Below, piece by piece: positions 16,966-25,112 of a stretch of 64,000 nt of DNA. The notes under the pieces were generated by a model. That model did no database searches and was not told the DNA's origin. It saw nothing but the letters and a program-made list of their open reading frames with translations. The number at the start of each line of letters is the position of its first letter. Within the stretch, counting starts at the first letter, position 1. The position numbers and the translations under genes were made by a program. This DNA comes from Nocardioides kongjuensis (GTDB lineage Bacteria; Actinomycetota; Actinomycetes; Propionibacteriales; Nocardioidaceae). The stretch is from NCBI RefSeq assembly GCF_013409625.1, contig NZ_JACCBF010000001.1:186001-250000 (forward strand). Reading direction: 5' to 3'.

Positions 16966-18423
16966 GTGGACGACATGGCACCGAAGACCCAGAAGCCCGT
17001 GACGGTCGTGCTCTTCGGCGCGACGGGAGACCTCGCCCGCCGCAAGCTGCTGCCGGGGATGCTGCACCTGTTCGAGACCGGGCTGCTGCCCCAGCTGCAG
17101 ATCATCGGTACGTCCCTCGACGAGCACACCACCGACTCCTTCGTGCAGTTCGTGCACGAGGCCGTCCAGGAGTTCTCCGGGGACGACGGCGACATGGCGG
17201 CCTGGCCGGAGTTCGCGAAGCTGCTGCACTGGGCGCCGGGCAGCGAGGGCCCCGCGGGCCTGCGGGCCGCGGTGGAGAAGGCGGAGGCGGACTGGTCGGG
17301 CGACCGGGTGCGGCTGCACTACCTCAGCGTCCCGCCGAAGGCCGCGCTGTCGGTGGTGAAGACACTCGACGACGCCGGCCTGGCCGAGGGCAGCCGGATC
17401 ATCATGGAGAAGCCGTTCGGCGTCGACCTCGTCTCTGCGAAGGCGCTCAACGCCGAGCTGCACAAGACCTTCGCGGAGTCGCAGATCTACCGGATCGACC
17501 ACTTCCTCGGGAAGGAGGCGGCGCAGAACATCCTCGCGTTCCGGTTCGCGAACGGCCTCTTCGAACCGATCTGGCACCGCAACAACATCGACCACGTGCA
17601 GATCGACGTGCCCGAGGAGCTCGGGCTCGAGCAGCGCGCGAACTTCTACGAGTCCACCGGCGCCTACAAGGACATGGTGGTCACCCACCTGTTCCAGGTC
17701 CTCGCGTTCACCGCGATGGAGCCGCCGACCTCACTGCACCCGGACGCCATCAACGAGGAGAAGAACAAGGTCTTCCGCTCGATGATGCCGATCGACCCGG
17801 CGAACGTCGTCCGCGGTCAGTACCAGGGCTACCGCGACATCGAGGGTGTCGCTCCCGAGTCGGAGACCGAGACGTTCATCGCGCTCAAGTGCTTCGTCGA
17901 CAACTGGCGCTGGGCCGGCGTGCCGTTCTACCTGCGCACCGGCAAGCGGATGGCGGAGGGGGCGCGGATCATCTCGATCGCGTTCAAGGAGCCGCCCCGC
18001 TCGATGTTCCCGAAGAACTCGGGCGTCGGCGACCACGGCCCCGACCACCTGACGTTCGACCTCGCCGACAAGGCCAAGATGTCGCTGTCGTTCTACGGCA
18101 AGCGGCCGGGGCCCGGCATGAAGCTCGACAAGCTCTCCATGCAGTTCGCGATGGGCGACACCACCTGGGCCGGCTCGGTGCTCGAGGCCTACGAGCGGCT
18201 GATCTACGACGCCGCGCGCGGTGACCAGACCCTGTTCACCTCGGCCGAGGGCATCGAGCGGCTGTGGGAGGTCTCCGAGCCGCTGCTCGAGAACCCGCCG
18301 GTCGTCCGGCCCTACCGGCAGGGCAGCTGGGGTCCGAACCAGATCCACCAGCTGGTGGCGCCGTACGCCTGGCGGCTGCCGTTCGAGCGGCAGTGGCGCA
18401 ACCCGAACGCGATGGGCGGCTGA
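16966..18423 (+). CDS. zwf: Glucose-6-phosphate 1-dehydrogenase
   Basis: Zwf oxidises glucose 6-phosphate to 6-phosphogluconolactone and makes NADPH, the entry to the pentose phosphate pathway. The 485-residue protein has the nucleotide motif GATGDLA (residues 18-24), the EKPFG motif and the active-site stretch RIDHFLGKE. GTG 16966 has GGAGG four bases upstream; ATG 16975 is an alternative. It stands alone, not beside tal, gnd or opcA. It may be a second copy or a divergent isozyme. Confidence 0.95.
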   Translation: MDDMAPKTQKPVTVVLFGATGDLARRKLLPGMLHLFETGLLPQLQIIGTSLDEHTTDSFVQFVHEAVQEFSGDDGDMAAWPEFAKLLHWAPGSEGPAGLRAAVEKAEADWSGDRVRLHYLSVPPKAALSVVKTLDDAGLAEGSRIIMEKPFGVDLVSAKALNAELHKTFAESQIYRIDHFLGKEAAQNILAFRFANGLFEPIWHRNNIDHVQIDVPEELGLEQRANFYESTGAYKDMVVTHLFQVLAFTAMEPPTSLHPDAINEEKNKVFRSMMPIDPANVVRGQYQGYRDIEGVAPESETETFIALKCFVDNWRWAGVPFYLRTGKRMAEGARIISIAFKEPPRSMFPKNSGVGDHGPDHLTFDLADKAKMSLSFYGKRPGPGMKLDKLSMQFAMGDTTWAGSVLEAYERLIYDAARGDQTLFTSAEGIERLWEVSEPLLENPPVVRPYRQGSWGPNQIHQLVAPYAWRLPFERQWRNPNAMGG

Positions 18424-18431
18424 CCCGGACC

Positions 18432-19241
18432 GTGCTCCGGCGGTGCCTGGTCGCACTGGTCCTCGTGCTCGTCGCCTGGGGACTGGTGGTGGGTGTCCGC
18501 GCCCCGGGTCCCGTCCAGGTCGGAGCCACGGGCCCCTCGGCGCGACCGGGTGCGTACGTGCTGGCGCTCGGCGACTCGGTGCCGGCAGGAAGCGCGTGCG
18601 GCTGTGAACCCTTCCCGGTTCGGTACGGCGACCTGCTCGGCTCCGCGACGCACACCCGGGTCACCGTCGACAACCGTGCCGTGGGCGGCAGCGACAGCGC
18701 GGACCTGCTCGACGCGCTGCGCACCGCGGACCTGCGGGGTGCAGTCCGGCGGGCCGACATCGTGCTGGTCACGATCGGTGCCAACGACTTCGGTGACCAG
18801 CACGACGACATCGTCAGCGGCAGCTGCTCGCCGGCCGTCGACTGCGTCGGCGCCGAGCTCACCGCGCTCCACGACCGCCTCGCCTCGGCGCTCCGGATCA
18901 TCCGGATGCTGCGGGGTGACCAGCCCACGACGGTGCTGGTGACCGGCTACTGGAACGTCTTCGAGGACGGCGACGTCGCGCGCGACGACTACGGCCCGAC
19001 CGGCCTCGCCGCCGCCCGCGCCCTGACCGTGCGCGCCAACGCGGTCATCCGGACGGTCTCGGGCGCCACCGGAGCGCGCTACGTCGACCTGGCCGCGACC
19101 TTCACGGGTGCCGGCCCCGACCCGACCCGGCTCCTCGCCGACGACGGCGACCACCCGAATGCGGCCGGCCACGAGCTGATCGCCCGGGCCCTGCTCGCCG
19201 CCGGGCCGGTCATGGACCCAACCCCGAGCGCGGGAGCCTGA
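18432..19241 (+). CDS. GDSL/SGNH-family hydrolase, secreted or membrane-anchored
   Basis: This 269-residue esterase-like protein starts with a hydrophobic export signal or anchor (about residues 6-24). The SGNH blocks are present: nucleophile Ser in LALGDSVPAG, Asn in GANDF and the Asp-His pair in DGDHPN. Such enzymes hydrolyse lipids, acetylated sugars or cell-wall esters. GTG 18432 begins eight bases after the zwf stop, so the gene is probably co-transcribed with zwf. No ribosome site is visible beyond the CGG-rich spacer. The substrate is unknown. Confidence 0.82.
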   Translation: MLRRCLVALVLVLVAWGLVVGVRAPGPVQVGATGPSARPGAYVLALGDSVPAGSACGCEPFPVRYGDLLGSATHTRVTVDNRAVGGSDSADLLDALRTADLRGAVRRADIVLVTIGANDFGDQHDDIVSGSCSPAVDCVGAELTALHDRLASALRIIRMLRGDQPTTVLVTGYWNVFEDGDVARDDYGPTGLAAARALTVRANAVIRTVSGATGARYVDLAATFTGAGPDPTRLLADDGDHPNAAGHELIARALLAAGPVMDPTPSAGA

Positions 19242-19264
19242 GCGAGCCTGACCGCCCCTGTCGC

Positions 19265-20140
19265 TCAGCGGACGACGGCGTCGCTGTAGCTGAGCGGAGC
19301 GCCGAGCAGGTTGCGGCGGGAGACCGGGACGCGGCCGTCGACGTCGGTCACGCCCAGCTCGATCGCCAGCTCCGCGCCGATCAGCGCCCGACCGGAACGC
19401 TCTCTCTTCGCGGTGCTGGGCCCGGCGTCGAGCGCGGCGATCGTCCGGCCGGTGAGCTCGGGATGCTCCATGATCGGCAGCGACGCGGCGTACAGGTCCG
19501 GGTCGGCGTCGACGACGCGCATGGTGCGCTCGGTGCGCAGTAGGCCCGGCCACAGCGACACCACGCTGACCCCCGACCCGTCGAGGTCGACGGCCATGTC
19601 GTGGGTCATCTTGTCGACGCCGGCCTTGACCGCGCCGTACGCCGGCCCGTGCAGGTAGCAGACCGCGCCGAAGCCCGAGATGTTCACGATCAGCGGAGAC
19701 CGCTCGGCCGAGTCCAGCAGCAGGGGAGTGGCGTGCCAGGTCGTCGTGTACGTCGAGCGCAGTCCCACGTCGAAGGTCGCCACCGCGTCCAGCGACTTCT
19801 CCCAGAAGTGACCACTCGCGGTGATGTCGTCGGGAACGGCGAACGCGTTGTTGACCAGCAGGTCCAGCACTCCCTGCTCCCGGCGCACCTGCTCGGCCAG
19901 GGCCGCCCCGGCGGCGTCGTCGCGGTGGTCGCACGCGACCGCGATCCCGGTCCCGCCCCGCTCGGTCACCTGCGCGGCCGTCTCGCCGATGGTGCCGCCG
20001 AGGTCGTGCGTGCCGGGCTCGGTGCTGCGGCCGGTGACGTACACGGTGTAACCCGCGTCCCCCAGGGCAAGCGCGATTCCCTTGCCCAGCCCACGGCTGG
20101 CTCCGGTGACGACGGCGACGCGGTCGTGTGGTGCAGGCAC
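19265..20140 (-). CDS. Short-chain dehydrogenase/reductase
   Basis: This 291-residue SDR has the cofactor motif TGASRGLGKG (residues 13-22), the NNA motif in LLVNNAF and an active-site YGAVK in place of the usual YxxxK with preceding Ser in IVNISG. The C-terminal extension past residue 230 resembles the DHRS1-like branch of the family. The reaction would be NAD(P)-dependent oxidation or reduction of an alcohol or carbonyl. The neighbours give no pathway. Confidence 0.88.
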   Translation of the reverse strand: MPAPHDRVAVVTGASRGLGKGIALALGDAGYTVYVTGRSTEPGTHDLGGTIGETAAQVTERGGTGIAVACDHRDDAAGAALAEQVRREQGVLDLLVNNAFAVPDDITASGHFWEKSLDAVATFDVGLRSTYTTTWHATPLLLDSAERSPLIVNISGFGAVCYLHGPAYGAVKAGVDKMTHDMAVDLDGSGVSVVSLWPGLLRTERTMRVVDADPDLYAASLPIMEHPELTGRTIAALDAGPSTAKRERSGRALIGAELAIELGVTDVDGRVPVSRRNLLGAPLSYSDAVVR

Positions 20141-20195
20141 GCGACGACGCTAGCCGACGCGTACCGCGCCCAGCCTTCGCAGTGACCGGGCGAGC

Positions 20196-21608
20196 TCAGG
20201 CGGCGCGGGGTCGGGCGGGTGCGTAGGTGATCCCCGCAGCGCGGTAGCCCTCGCGGGTGTTGCGGGGTGGTGGGGTCCACACGGGTTGACCGGTGTCCTC
20301 GTCGATGTGGACGGCCCAGGGGGTCTGGTGGACCAGGACGTGGTGGTGGCGGCACAGCATCACGAGGTTGTCGAGACTGGTCACACCGCCGTCGGCCCAG
20401 TGACGGATGTGGTGGGCATCGCAGGCCAACGGCATCCGGGCACAGCCGGGGAACGCACAGTGCCGGTCGCGGACGACCAACGCGGTCCAGATCGCGGCAG
20501 TGACGAGTCGTTGGGCACGCCCGACGTCCAACACCTGCCCGTGGGTGCCGAGCACGGTGGGGATGATCTCGGCGTCACACGCCATCCGGCGGACCGCGGC
20601 CGCCGAAACCCGGGCCCCGGTCGGGGTGTGTCCGTTGCGGGCGAGTCCGGCGTCGATGACCTGCTGCTCGAGGGATTCCTGGTCGATCAGCACCACCACC
20701 CGGGGCTTGGTGCCGTGGTCACGGGGCAGCTGGTCGTCGCTGGCGGCGAGCCGGTCACACGCGTCGACCAGCGCGTCCCAGAGTCGGGCACCCGCCTCAC
20801 GGGGGTCACGCCCATCGTGGCGGCAGCCCGGGGTCAGACACGCAGCACTCGTGGAGACCCCGTCGTCGTCGAACATCGGTTGACCGGGTTGCCGGTTCAC
20901 GCCGCCACACGAGCCGGGCTCGGTGGTGGCCGGGGCGGCGAGGGGGTGGAGGGTCGCCTTGATCCTCTCGACGTCCTCCACACTGCCGTAGCCCTTCACC
21001 CGGACTCCGCCGTGGCCGTCCTCGGCGAACGACAGGTGCCGGGCGTGATGGGCAGCGCGTTCGGCCTTCGCGCGTTCCTTCTCCGCGTTGACCAGCGCGG
21101 CGTCGGGGTCGAGCTCGCGGACCACGTCACCGAACACGGTCTGCAGATCCGACGCGTCGTGCCCACGGACGTCGACCAGCTCCAGCATCCGCCCAGCGAC
21201 CGCGGTCCGGAACTGCGGCACCCGGGGCAAGGTGTGGACCTTCGACGCGATCGCCCGGGCCTGGGGCAACGTCACCCGGCCCGACTCCAACGCCGCCTGC
21301 ACCTCGGGGAGGTCACGCAGCTGCTCGACCGCACGGACCAGCCCACCACCAGTCCCCTTGTGACCACCGGTGAGGTGGGTGAGGAAGTCCTTGACCGATG
21401 CCCACCCCAACCCCCGGACCGCGTCGGTGGCCTCGAGCCGCTCGATCCCGCGCAGCAACGCGGCATCGAGGAACGAGCGTGCCGCGACGATCGCCTCCAC
21501 GCCCGCCACCACGTCCGGCCCGTCGACCGCGTCCCACTCGGCGCCGGCCAGCACCGAGGCACGCTCGGCCACGGCTGTGGCCTGGTCGAGCGCCCCGGGA
21601 GAAGTCAT
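20196..21608 (-). CDS. 13E12-repeat family (DUF222) HNH endonuclease-like protein
   Basis: This 470-residue protein joins an N-terminal DUF222 domain to a C-terminal HNH nuclease fold. Visible are the zinc and metal elements CAFPGC, DAHHIRHWADGG and LCRHHHVLVHQ. The family is repeated many times in actinobacterial genomes (13E12 repeats of Mycobacterium) and its role is unsettled. A perfect LexA box lies 14-29 bases upstream of the ATG, as is known for mycobacterial members, so DNA damage should induce it. Start and length fit the family. Confidence 0.92.
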   Translation of the reverse strand: MTSPGALDQATAVAERASVLAGAEWDAVDGPDVVAGVEAIVAARSFLDAALLRGIERLEATDAVRGLGWASVKDFLTHLTGGHKGTGGGLVRAVEQLRDLPEVQAALESGRVTLPQARAIASKVHTLPRVPQFRTAVAGRMLELVDVRGHDASDLQTVFGDVVRELDPDAALVNAEKERAKAERAAHHARHLSFAEDGHGGVRVKGYGSVEDVERIKATLHPLAAPATTEPGSCGGVNRQPGQPMFDDDGVSTSAACLTPGCRHDGRDPREAGARLWDALVDACDRLAASDDQLPRDHGTKPRVVVLIDQESLEQQVIDAGLARNGHTPTGARVSAAAVRRMACDAEIIPTVLGTHGQVLDVGRAQRLVTAAIWTALVVRDRHCAFPGCARMPLACDAHHIRHWADGGVTSLDNLVMLCRHHHVLVHQTPWAVHIDEDTGQPVWTPPPRNTREGYRAAGITYAPARPRAA

Positions 21609-21621
21609 GCGCTCATCCTAC

Positions 21622-21637
21622 TCGAACACATGTTCGA
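21622..21637. promoter_or_regulatory. LexA (SOS) box
   Basis: TCGAACACATGTTCGA matches the actinobacterial SOS consensus TCGAAC-N4-GTTCGA at all 12 fixed positions. It lies immediately upstream of the 13E12 HNH gene and could act in both directions. Confidence 0.9.
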
Positions 21638-21701
21638 ACACAAGAGTGCGAGCTCCTCCGCCCGCCGGCACGAGGTGGCGGGCGCGCTCGCCTCCTGGGG
21701 A

Positions 21702-21857
21702 ATGGCCCTCGGCGAGTCCGGAAACCTGATCAGCGGTCTGGGCATGTTGCTGCTCGCCACTCCGTTGCTGGCTCTGCTCACTGCGGCGGTCAACTTCTGG
21801 TTGATCGACCTCGCCCTGACACCCGTTCGCGCGATCGTGACACGACCCAGGTCCTAG
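21702..21857 (+). CDS. Possible small membrane protein
   Basis: A frame on the plus strand ends at 21857 and encodes a C-terminal hydrophobic stretch (SGLGMLLLATPLLALLTAAV and onward) compatible with one or two transmembrane helices. The start is uncertain. ATG 21630 is inside the LexA box, GTG 21675 has no ribosome site and ATG 21702 has GGGGA directly adjacent. Its position beside the SOS box would make it a damage-induced membrane peptide if real. I do not recognise it. Confidence 0.3.
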   Translation: MALGESGNLISGLGMLLLATPLLALLTAAVNFWLIDLALTPVRAIVTRPRS

Positions 21858-21968
21858 CCCGCTCATCGGCATGGGCAGACGGGTTCGCCTTGCGAAACCC
21901 ATTGGCAGAGCGACGAGCTCCGCTGATGTACTGATCTGGCGCAGAGGATCGGCCGCCCGACGGAGGTA
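21858..21968. other. Gap between small ORF and methyltransferase
   Basis: There is no supported gene here. An imperfect hairpin GGGTTCGC/GCGAAACCC lies at about 21880-21901. The stretch has lower GC than its neighbours and no recognisable promoter. Confidence 0.3.
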
Positions 21969-21974
21969 GTGGTT

Positions 21975-22730
21975 GTGACGGGGTACGAGGCGCTCGCTGA
22001 GGTGTACGAGTGGCTGATCTCGGACGCGAAGCTGGCGCCAGCTGACTTTGCTGCGTCGTTCGATGACGTCCTCGCACTGTTGCCGTCGGACGCTGACGTC
22101 CTGGACTGTTCGTGCGGAACAGGACAGCTGGCGGTGGGCCTCGCCGCTCGAGGCATGCGGGTTGTCGCCGCTGACGCCAGTGAGGCGATGGTTCGTCGGA
22201 CTGCGGAGCTGGCCACTGAGCTCGGGGCGCCTGTCCGGTCGGTGCGGGCGGACTGGCGCGACCTGCCCGACCACTTCGACGACGAGACCTTCGACATGGT
22301 GTTCTGCGTGGGCAACTCGTTGCACCATGCCGAGGGCGCGAGCGGCAGGGTTGCTGCCCTGGAGTCCATGTCACGGGTCCTGCGCCGCGGCGGGCGCCTG
22401 GTGCTCACCTCCCGCACGTGGGAACTGGTGAGGTCGAGGGGTTCGCGGCTGGACATCGGGGACCGTCTCGTTCGCCGGAACGGTCGAGATGCCGTCGTGA
22501 TCTACCGCTGGGAGATCGCGCCGCGTTGGGAGGACGAGCACCACATCGAGATCGCGGTCGCACAAGTCGATGCCGCCGGGTCGGTCCTGGTCCGCTCGGA
22601 GCTGTTGTCGTGCTGGCCCTACCGGTACGACGAGCTCGAGGCAGAGCTGCACAGGGTCGGTCTCCGGACCGAGACGAGCACCTTCAGTCTCGAGGACGAG
22701 AACTACAGGGTGGTGGCCCGGAAGGTGTAG
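21975..22730 (+). CDS. Class I SAM-dependent methyltransferase
   Basis: This 251-residue protein has the SAM-binding motif VLDCSCGTG (residues 42-50), the acidic motif II region (VVAADAS) and the post-motif DMVFCVGNSLHH that resembles glycine or sarcosine N-methyltransferase-like enzymes. GTG 21975 has GGAGG eight bases upstream and is preferred over GTG 21969. Codon use is a little less GC-biased than in the flanking genes, which may mean recent acquisition. The substrate is unknown. Confidence 0.85.
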   Translation: MTGYEALAEVYEWLISDAKLAPADFAASFDDVLALLPSDADVLDCSCGTGQLAVGLAARGMRVVAADASEAMVRRTAELATELGAPVRSVRADWRDLPDHFDDETFDMVFCVGNSLHHAEGASGRVAALESMSRVLRRGGRLVLTSRTWELVRSRGSRLDIGDRLVRRNGRDAVVIYRWEIAPRWEDEHHIEIAVAQVDAAGSVLVRSELLSCWPYRYDELEAELHRVGLRTETSTFSLEDENYRVVARKV

Positions 22731-22750
22731 GCGCCGCGTGCCGATCCGCC

Positions 22751-23647
22751 TCAGTCGATGACGCCCGCCTCCCGGGCCAGCCGTACGGCGTGCACCCGGT
22801 TGGTCGCGTGCAGCTTGCGCATCGCGTTCTTGAGGTACGACTTCACCGTGCTCTCGACCAGCCCGAGCGACGCCGCGACCTCGCGGTTGCTCTGGCCGAG
22901 GGCGACCTGGGCGAGCACGTCGATCTCGCGGGCGGCGAGACCGGTCGGCACGGCACCAGGGGCGCGGCGGGCAGTGGGCTCGGCGGGGGAGCGGCCGTGG
23001 TCGACGCGGCTGCGCACCTCCTCGAGGCGGGCGCGCAGGGTCTCGTCCTGCACCAGGGCGGCGAGGTCGGCGAGCTCGTCGGAGATGTCGCGCAGGTCGG
23101 CGCGGGTCAGCTGCACGTCGGGCTGGGGTGCGGGGGCCGCGGGCCGGCCGAGGCCGCGCAGGGCGCCGACACGGCGGCGTACCTCGTCGTCGACGGCGAT
23201 CTCGCGCTCGAGGCGGCGCACGAGCGGGAGGAAGGTGTCGTACCAGACGTCGCCGAGGACGACCTGTGCGCGGTGGCCGACGTAGACGACCATCCGCGGC
23301 ATCCGGTCGACCACGATCGGCAGGGCCGTCACGGTCTCCAGCTGCTCGGCGCGGACCGGTCCGTCGTACTGGTGGGTGATGCCGCGCGCGTCGTGGTAGT
23401 TGGTGACCGAGACCGGCCGGCCCATCAGCAGCGCCTTGCCGCCGAGGCCGTAGCCGGAGCGCACCCGCAGCCCCTGCAGCGAGCGGGTCTGGGCGCTGTG
23501 CAGGCCAGTGATGGCGAGGGTGTTGCCGTTGTCGACGACGGGACCACCGAACGCCATGTCGCTGTGCCCTGTGGCCCGGAAGGCTGCGAGCGTGCGCAGC
23601 AGCCGGCTGCCGTCGTGCGGCGCCTCCTGGACGAGGTCGAGGGACAT
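22751..23647 (-). CDS. GAF-domain LuxR-family transcriptional regulator
   Basis: This 298-residue regulator has an N-terminal GAF-like sensor (about residues 10-150) and a C-terminal LuxR helix-turn-helix (about 235-298, with GLAAREIDVLAQVALGQSNREVAASLGLVESTVKSYL). There is no receiver domain, so a bound small molecule rather than phosphorylation is the likely signal. It is divergent from the MHS transporter gene at 23790. GC-rich palindromes at 23701-23726 lie between. It probably activates the transporter, the monooxygenase operon or both. Confidence 0.88.
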   Translation of the reverse strand: MSLDLVQEAPHDGSRLLRTLAAFRATGHSDMAFGGPVVDNGNTLAITGLHSAQTRSLQGLRVRSGYGLGGKALLMGRPVSVTNYHDARGITHQYDGPVRAEQLETVTALPIVVDRMPRMVVYVGHRAQVVLGDVWYDTFLPLVRRLEREIAVDDEVRRRVGALRGLGRPAAPAPQPDVQLTRADLRDISDELADLAALVQDETLRARLEEVRSRVDHGRSPAEPTARRAPGAVPTGLAAREIDVLAQVALGQSNREVAASLGLVESTVKSYLKNAMRKLHATNRVHAVRLAREAGVID

Positions 23648-23700
23648 GCCCTCAACGGTAGGTGACTGCGGTCACAGGCGGCAACGAGAGCACCCTCCTT

Positions 23701-23726
23701 GGGGGGTAGTACCCCCTTCGAGGGGT
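23701..23726. promoter_or_regulatory. Overlapping palindromes, probable LuxR-regulator operator
   Basis: GGGGGTA-G-TACCCCC (23702-23716) and ACCCC-N6-GGGGT (23711-23726) overlap in the divergent region between the GAF-LuxR gene and the MHS transporter gene. Their symmetry and position suggest an activator site. No factor can be named from the sequence. Confidence 0.5.
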
Positions 23727-23789
23727 TCGGGCGGATTGTGGCCCCGCTCACACTCCGGGCGATCGACCGAACCCCGAGGAGTGGATTCC

Positions 23790-25112
23790 ATGTCCGAACG
23801 ACCGACCCCGATGCGGCGGGTGGCCTTCGCGAGCTGCGCCGGCACGACCATCGAGTTCTACGACTTCTTCATCTACGGGACCGCCGCGGCGCTGGTGTTC
23901 CCGACGGTGTTCTTCCCGGCGCTGGGGGACTCCGCCGCGAGCGTGGCCTCCTTCGCCACGTTCGCCGTCGCGTTCATCGCGCGGCCGTTGGGCGCGATCG
24001 GCTTCGGCCACTTCGGTGACCGGCTCGGCCGCAAGAGGACGCTGATCAGCACGCTGCTGCTGATGGGCGCGGCCACCGTCGCGATCGGACTGCTGCCCGG
24101 CGCTGCCACCATCGGCATCACCGCGCCGATCCTGCTCGTGGCGTTGCGCTTCCTCCAGGGCCTGGCAGTCGGCGGCGAGTGGGCGGGTGCGACGCTGCTC
24201 GCGGCCGAGTACGCGCCGGCGCACAAGCGCGGCCTGTACGGCGCCTTCCCGCAGATGGGCCCGGCCCTCGCGTTCGCGCTGTCGAGCGGCACCTTCCTGC
24301 TCGTCAACCGCGTCGTCGGCGACGCCAGCCCGGCCTTCCTCGACTGGGGCTGGCGGGTGCCGTTCATCGCGAGCGCGCTGCTGGTGGCCGTCGGCCTCTA
24401 CGTGCGGCTCAAGGTCGAGGAGACCCCGATGTTCCAGGAGAGCGCCCGCACCCGCGCCTCGACGCAGGGTCCGCTCGCCTCGGCGCTGCGCCACCAGTGG
24501 AAGGAGATCCTCCTCGGTGGTGGCTCGCTGGCGATGCTGTTCGCGTTCTTCTACGTCGGCACGGCCTTCCTGACGTCGTACGGCGCCACGACGCTCGGCC
24601 TGTCCCGCCCCACGGTCCTCACCATCGGTGTCGCCGCCGCGTTCGTGTTCGGCTCGATCACGCTGCTCTCGGCCGTGTTCAGCGACCGGATCGGGCGCAG
24701 GAAGGTGGTCCTCGGCTCGTGCGTCATCGCGGTCCCGTGGGGCTTCGCGCTGTTCCCGATCCTCGACCACGGCACGGCGGCGTCCTTCGCCATCGGCCTG
24801 TTCGGCACGCTCGCGATCTTCGCGACCTCCTACGGCCCGGCCGGCGCGATGCTGCCCGAGATGTTCCGCACCGAGTACCGCTACACGGGCGCCGGGATGG
24901 CCTACAACCTCGCCGGCGTGATCGGCGGCGGCACCGCGCCCTACCTCGCCTCCGACTTCGCGGAGGCCGGCAACACGCAGGCGATCGGCTGGATGCTCGC
25001 GGCCTTCGCCCTCGGCAGCGTGGTGTGCGTGCTGCTCATGCCGGAGACCCGGCACCGGGCGATGACCCGTCAGGACGTCGAGGCGGAGACCCTCGCGCCG
25101 GTGAACGTGTAG
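23790..25112 (+). CDS. MFS transporter, metabolite:H+ symporter (MHS) family
   Basis: This 440-residue proton symporter has twelve hydrophobic segments. It shows the MHS signatures TTIEFYDFFIYG near the N-terminus and GHFGDRLGRKRTL in the loop between helices 2 and 3. MHS members import organic acids such as shikimate, citrate, alpha-ketoglutarate or aromatic acids. ATG 23790 has GAGGAG upstream. Its 3' end overlaps the convergent monooxygenase gene by 43 bases. With the divergent GAF-LuxR gene it forms a likely regulator-transporter pair. The substrate is unknown. Confidence 0.9.
   Translation: MSERPTPMRRVAFASCAGTTIEFYDFFIYGTAAALVFPTVFFPALGDSAASVASFATFAVAFIARPLGAIGFGHFGDRLGRKRTLISTLLLMGAATVAIGLLPGAATIGITAPILLVALRFLQGLAVGGEWAGATLLAAEYAPAHKRGLYGAFPQMGPALAFALSSGTFLLVNRVVGDASPAFLDWGWRVPFIASALLVAVGLYVRLKVEETPMFQESARTRASTQGPLASALRHQWKEILLGGGSLAMLFAFFYVGTAFLTSYGATTLGLSRPTVLTIGVAAAFVFGSITLLSAVFSDRIGRRKVVLGSCVIAVPWGFALFPILDHGTAASFAIGLFGTLAIFATSYGPAGAMLPEMFRTEYRYTGAGMAYNLAGVIGGGTAPYLASDFAEAGNTQAIGWMLAAFALGSVVCVLLMPETRHRAMTRQDVEAETLAPVNV

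Noticed and set aside
21630..21701. ATG at 21630 as start of the small plus-strand protein
   Set aside because: It lies inside the LexA box and has no ribosome site, so it is unlikely to be transcribed or translated.
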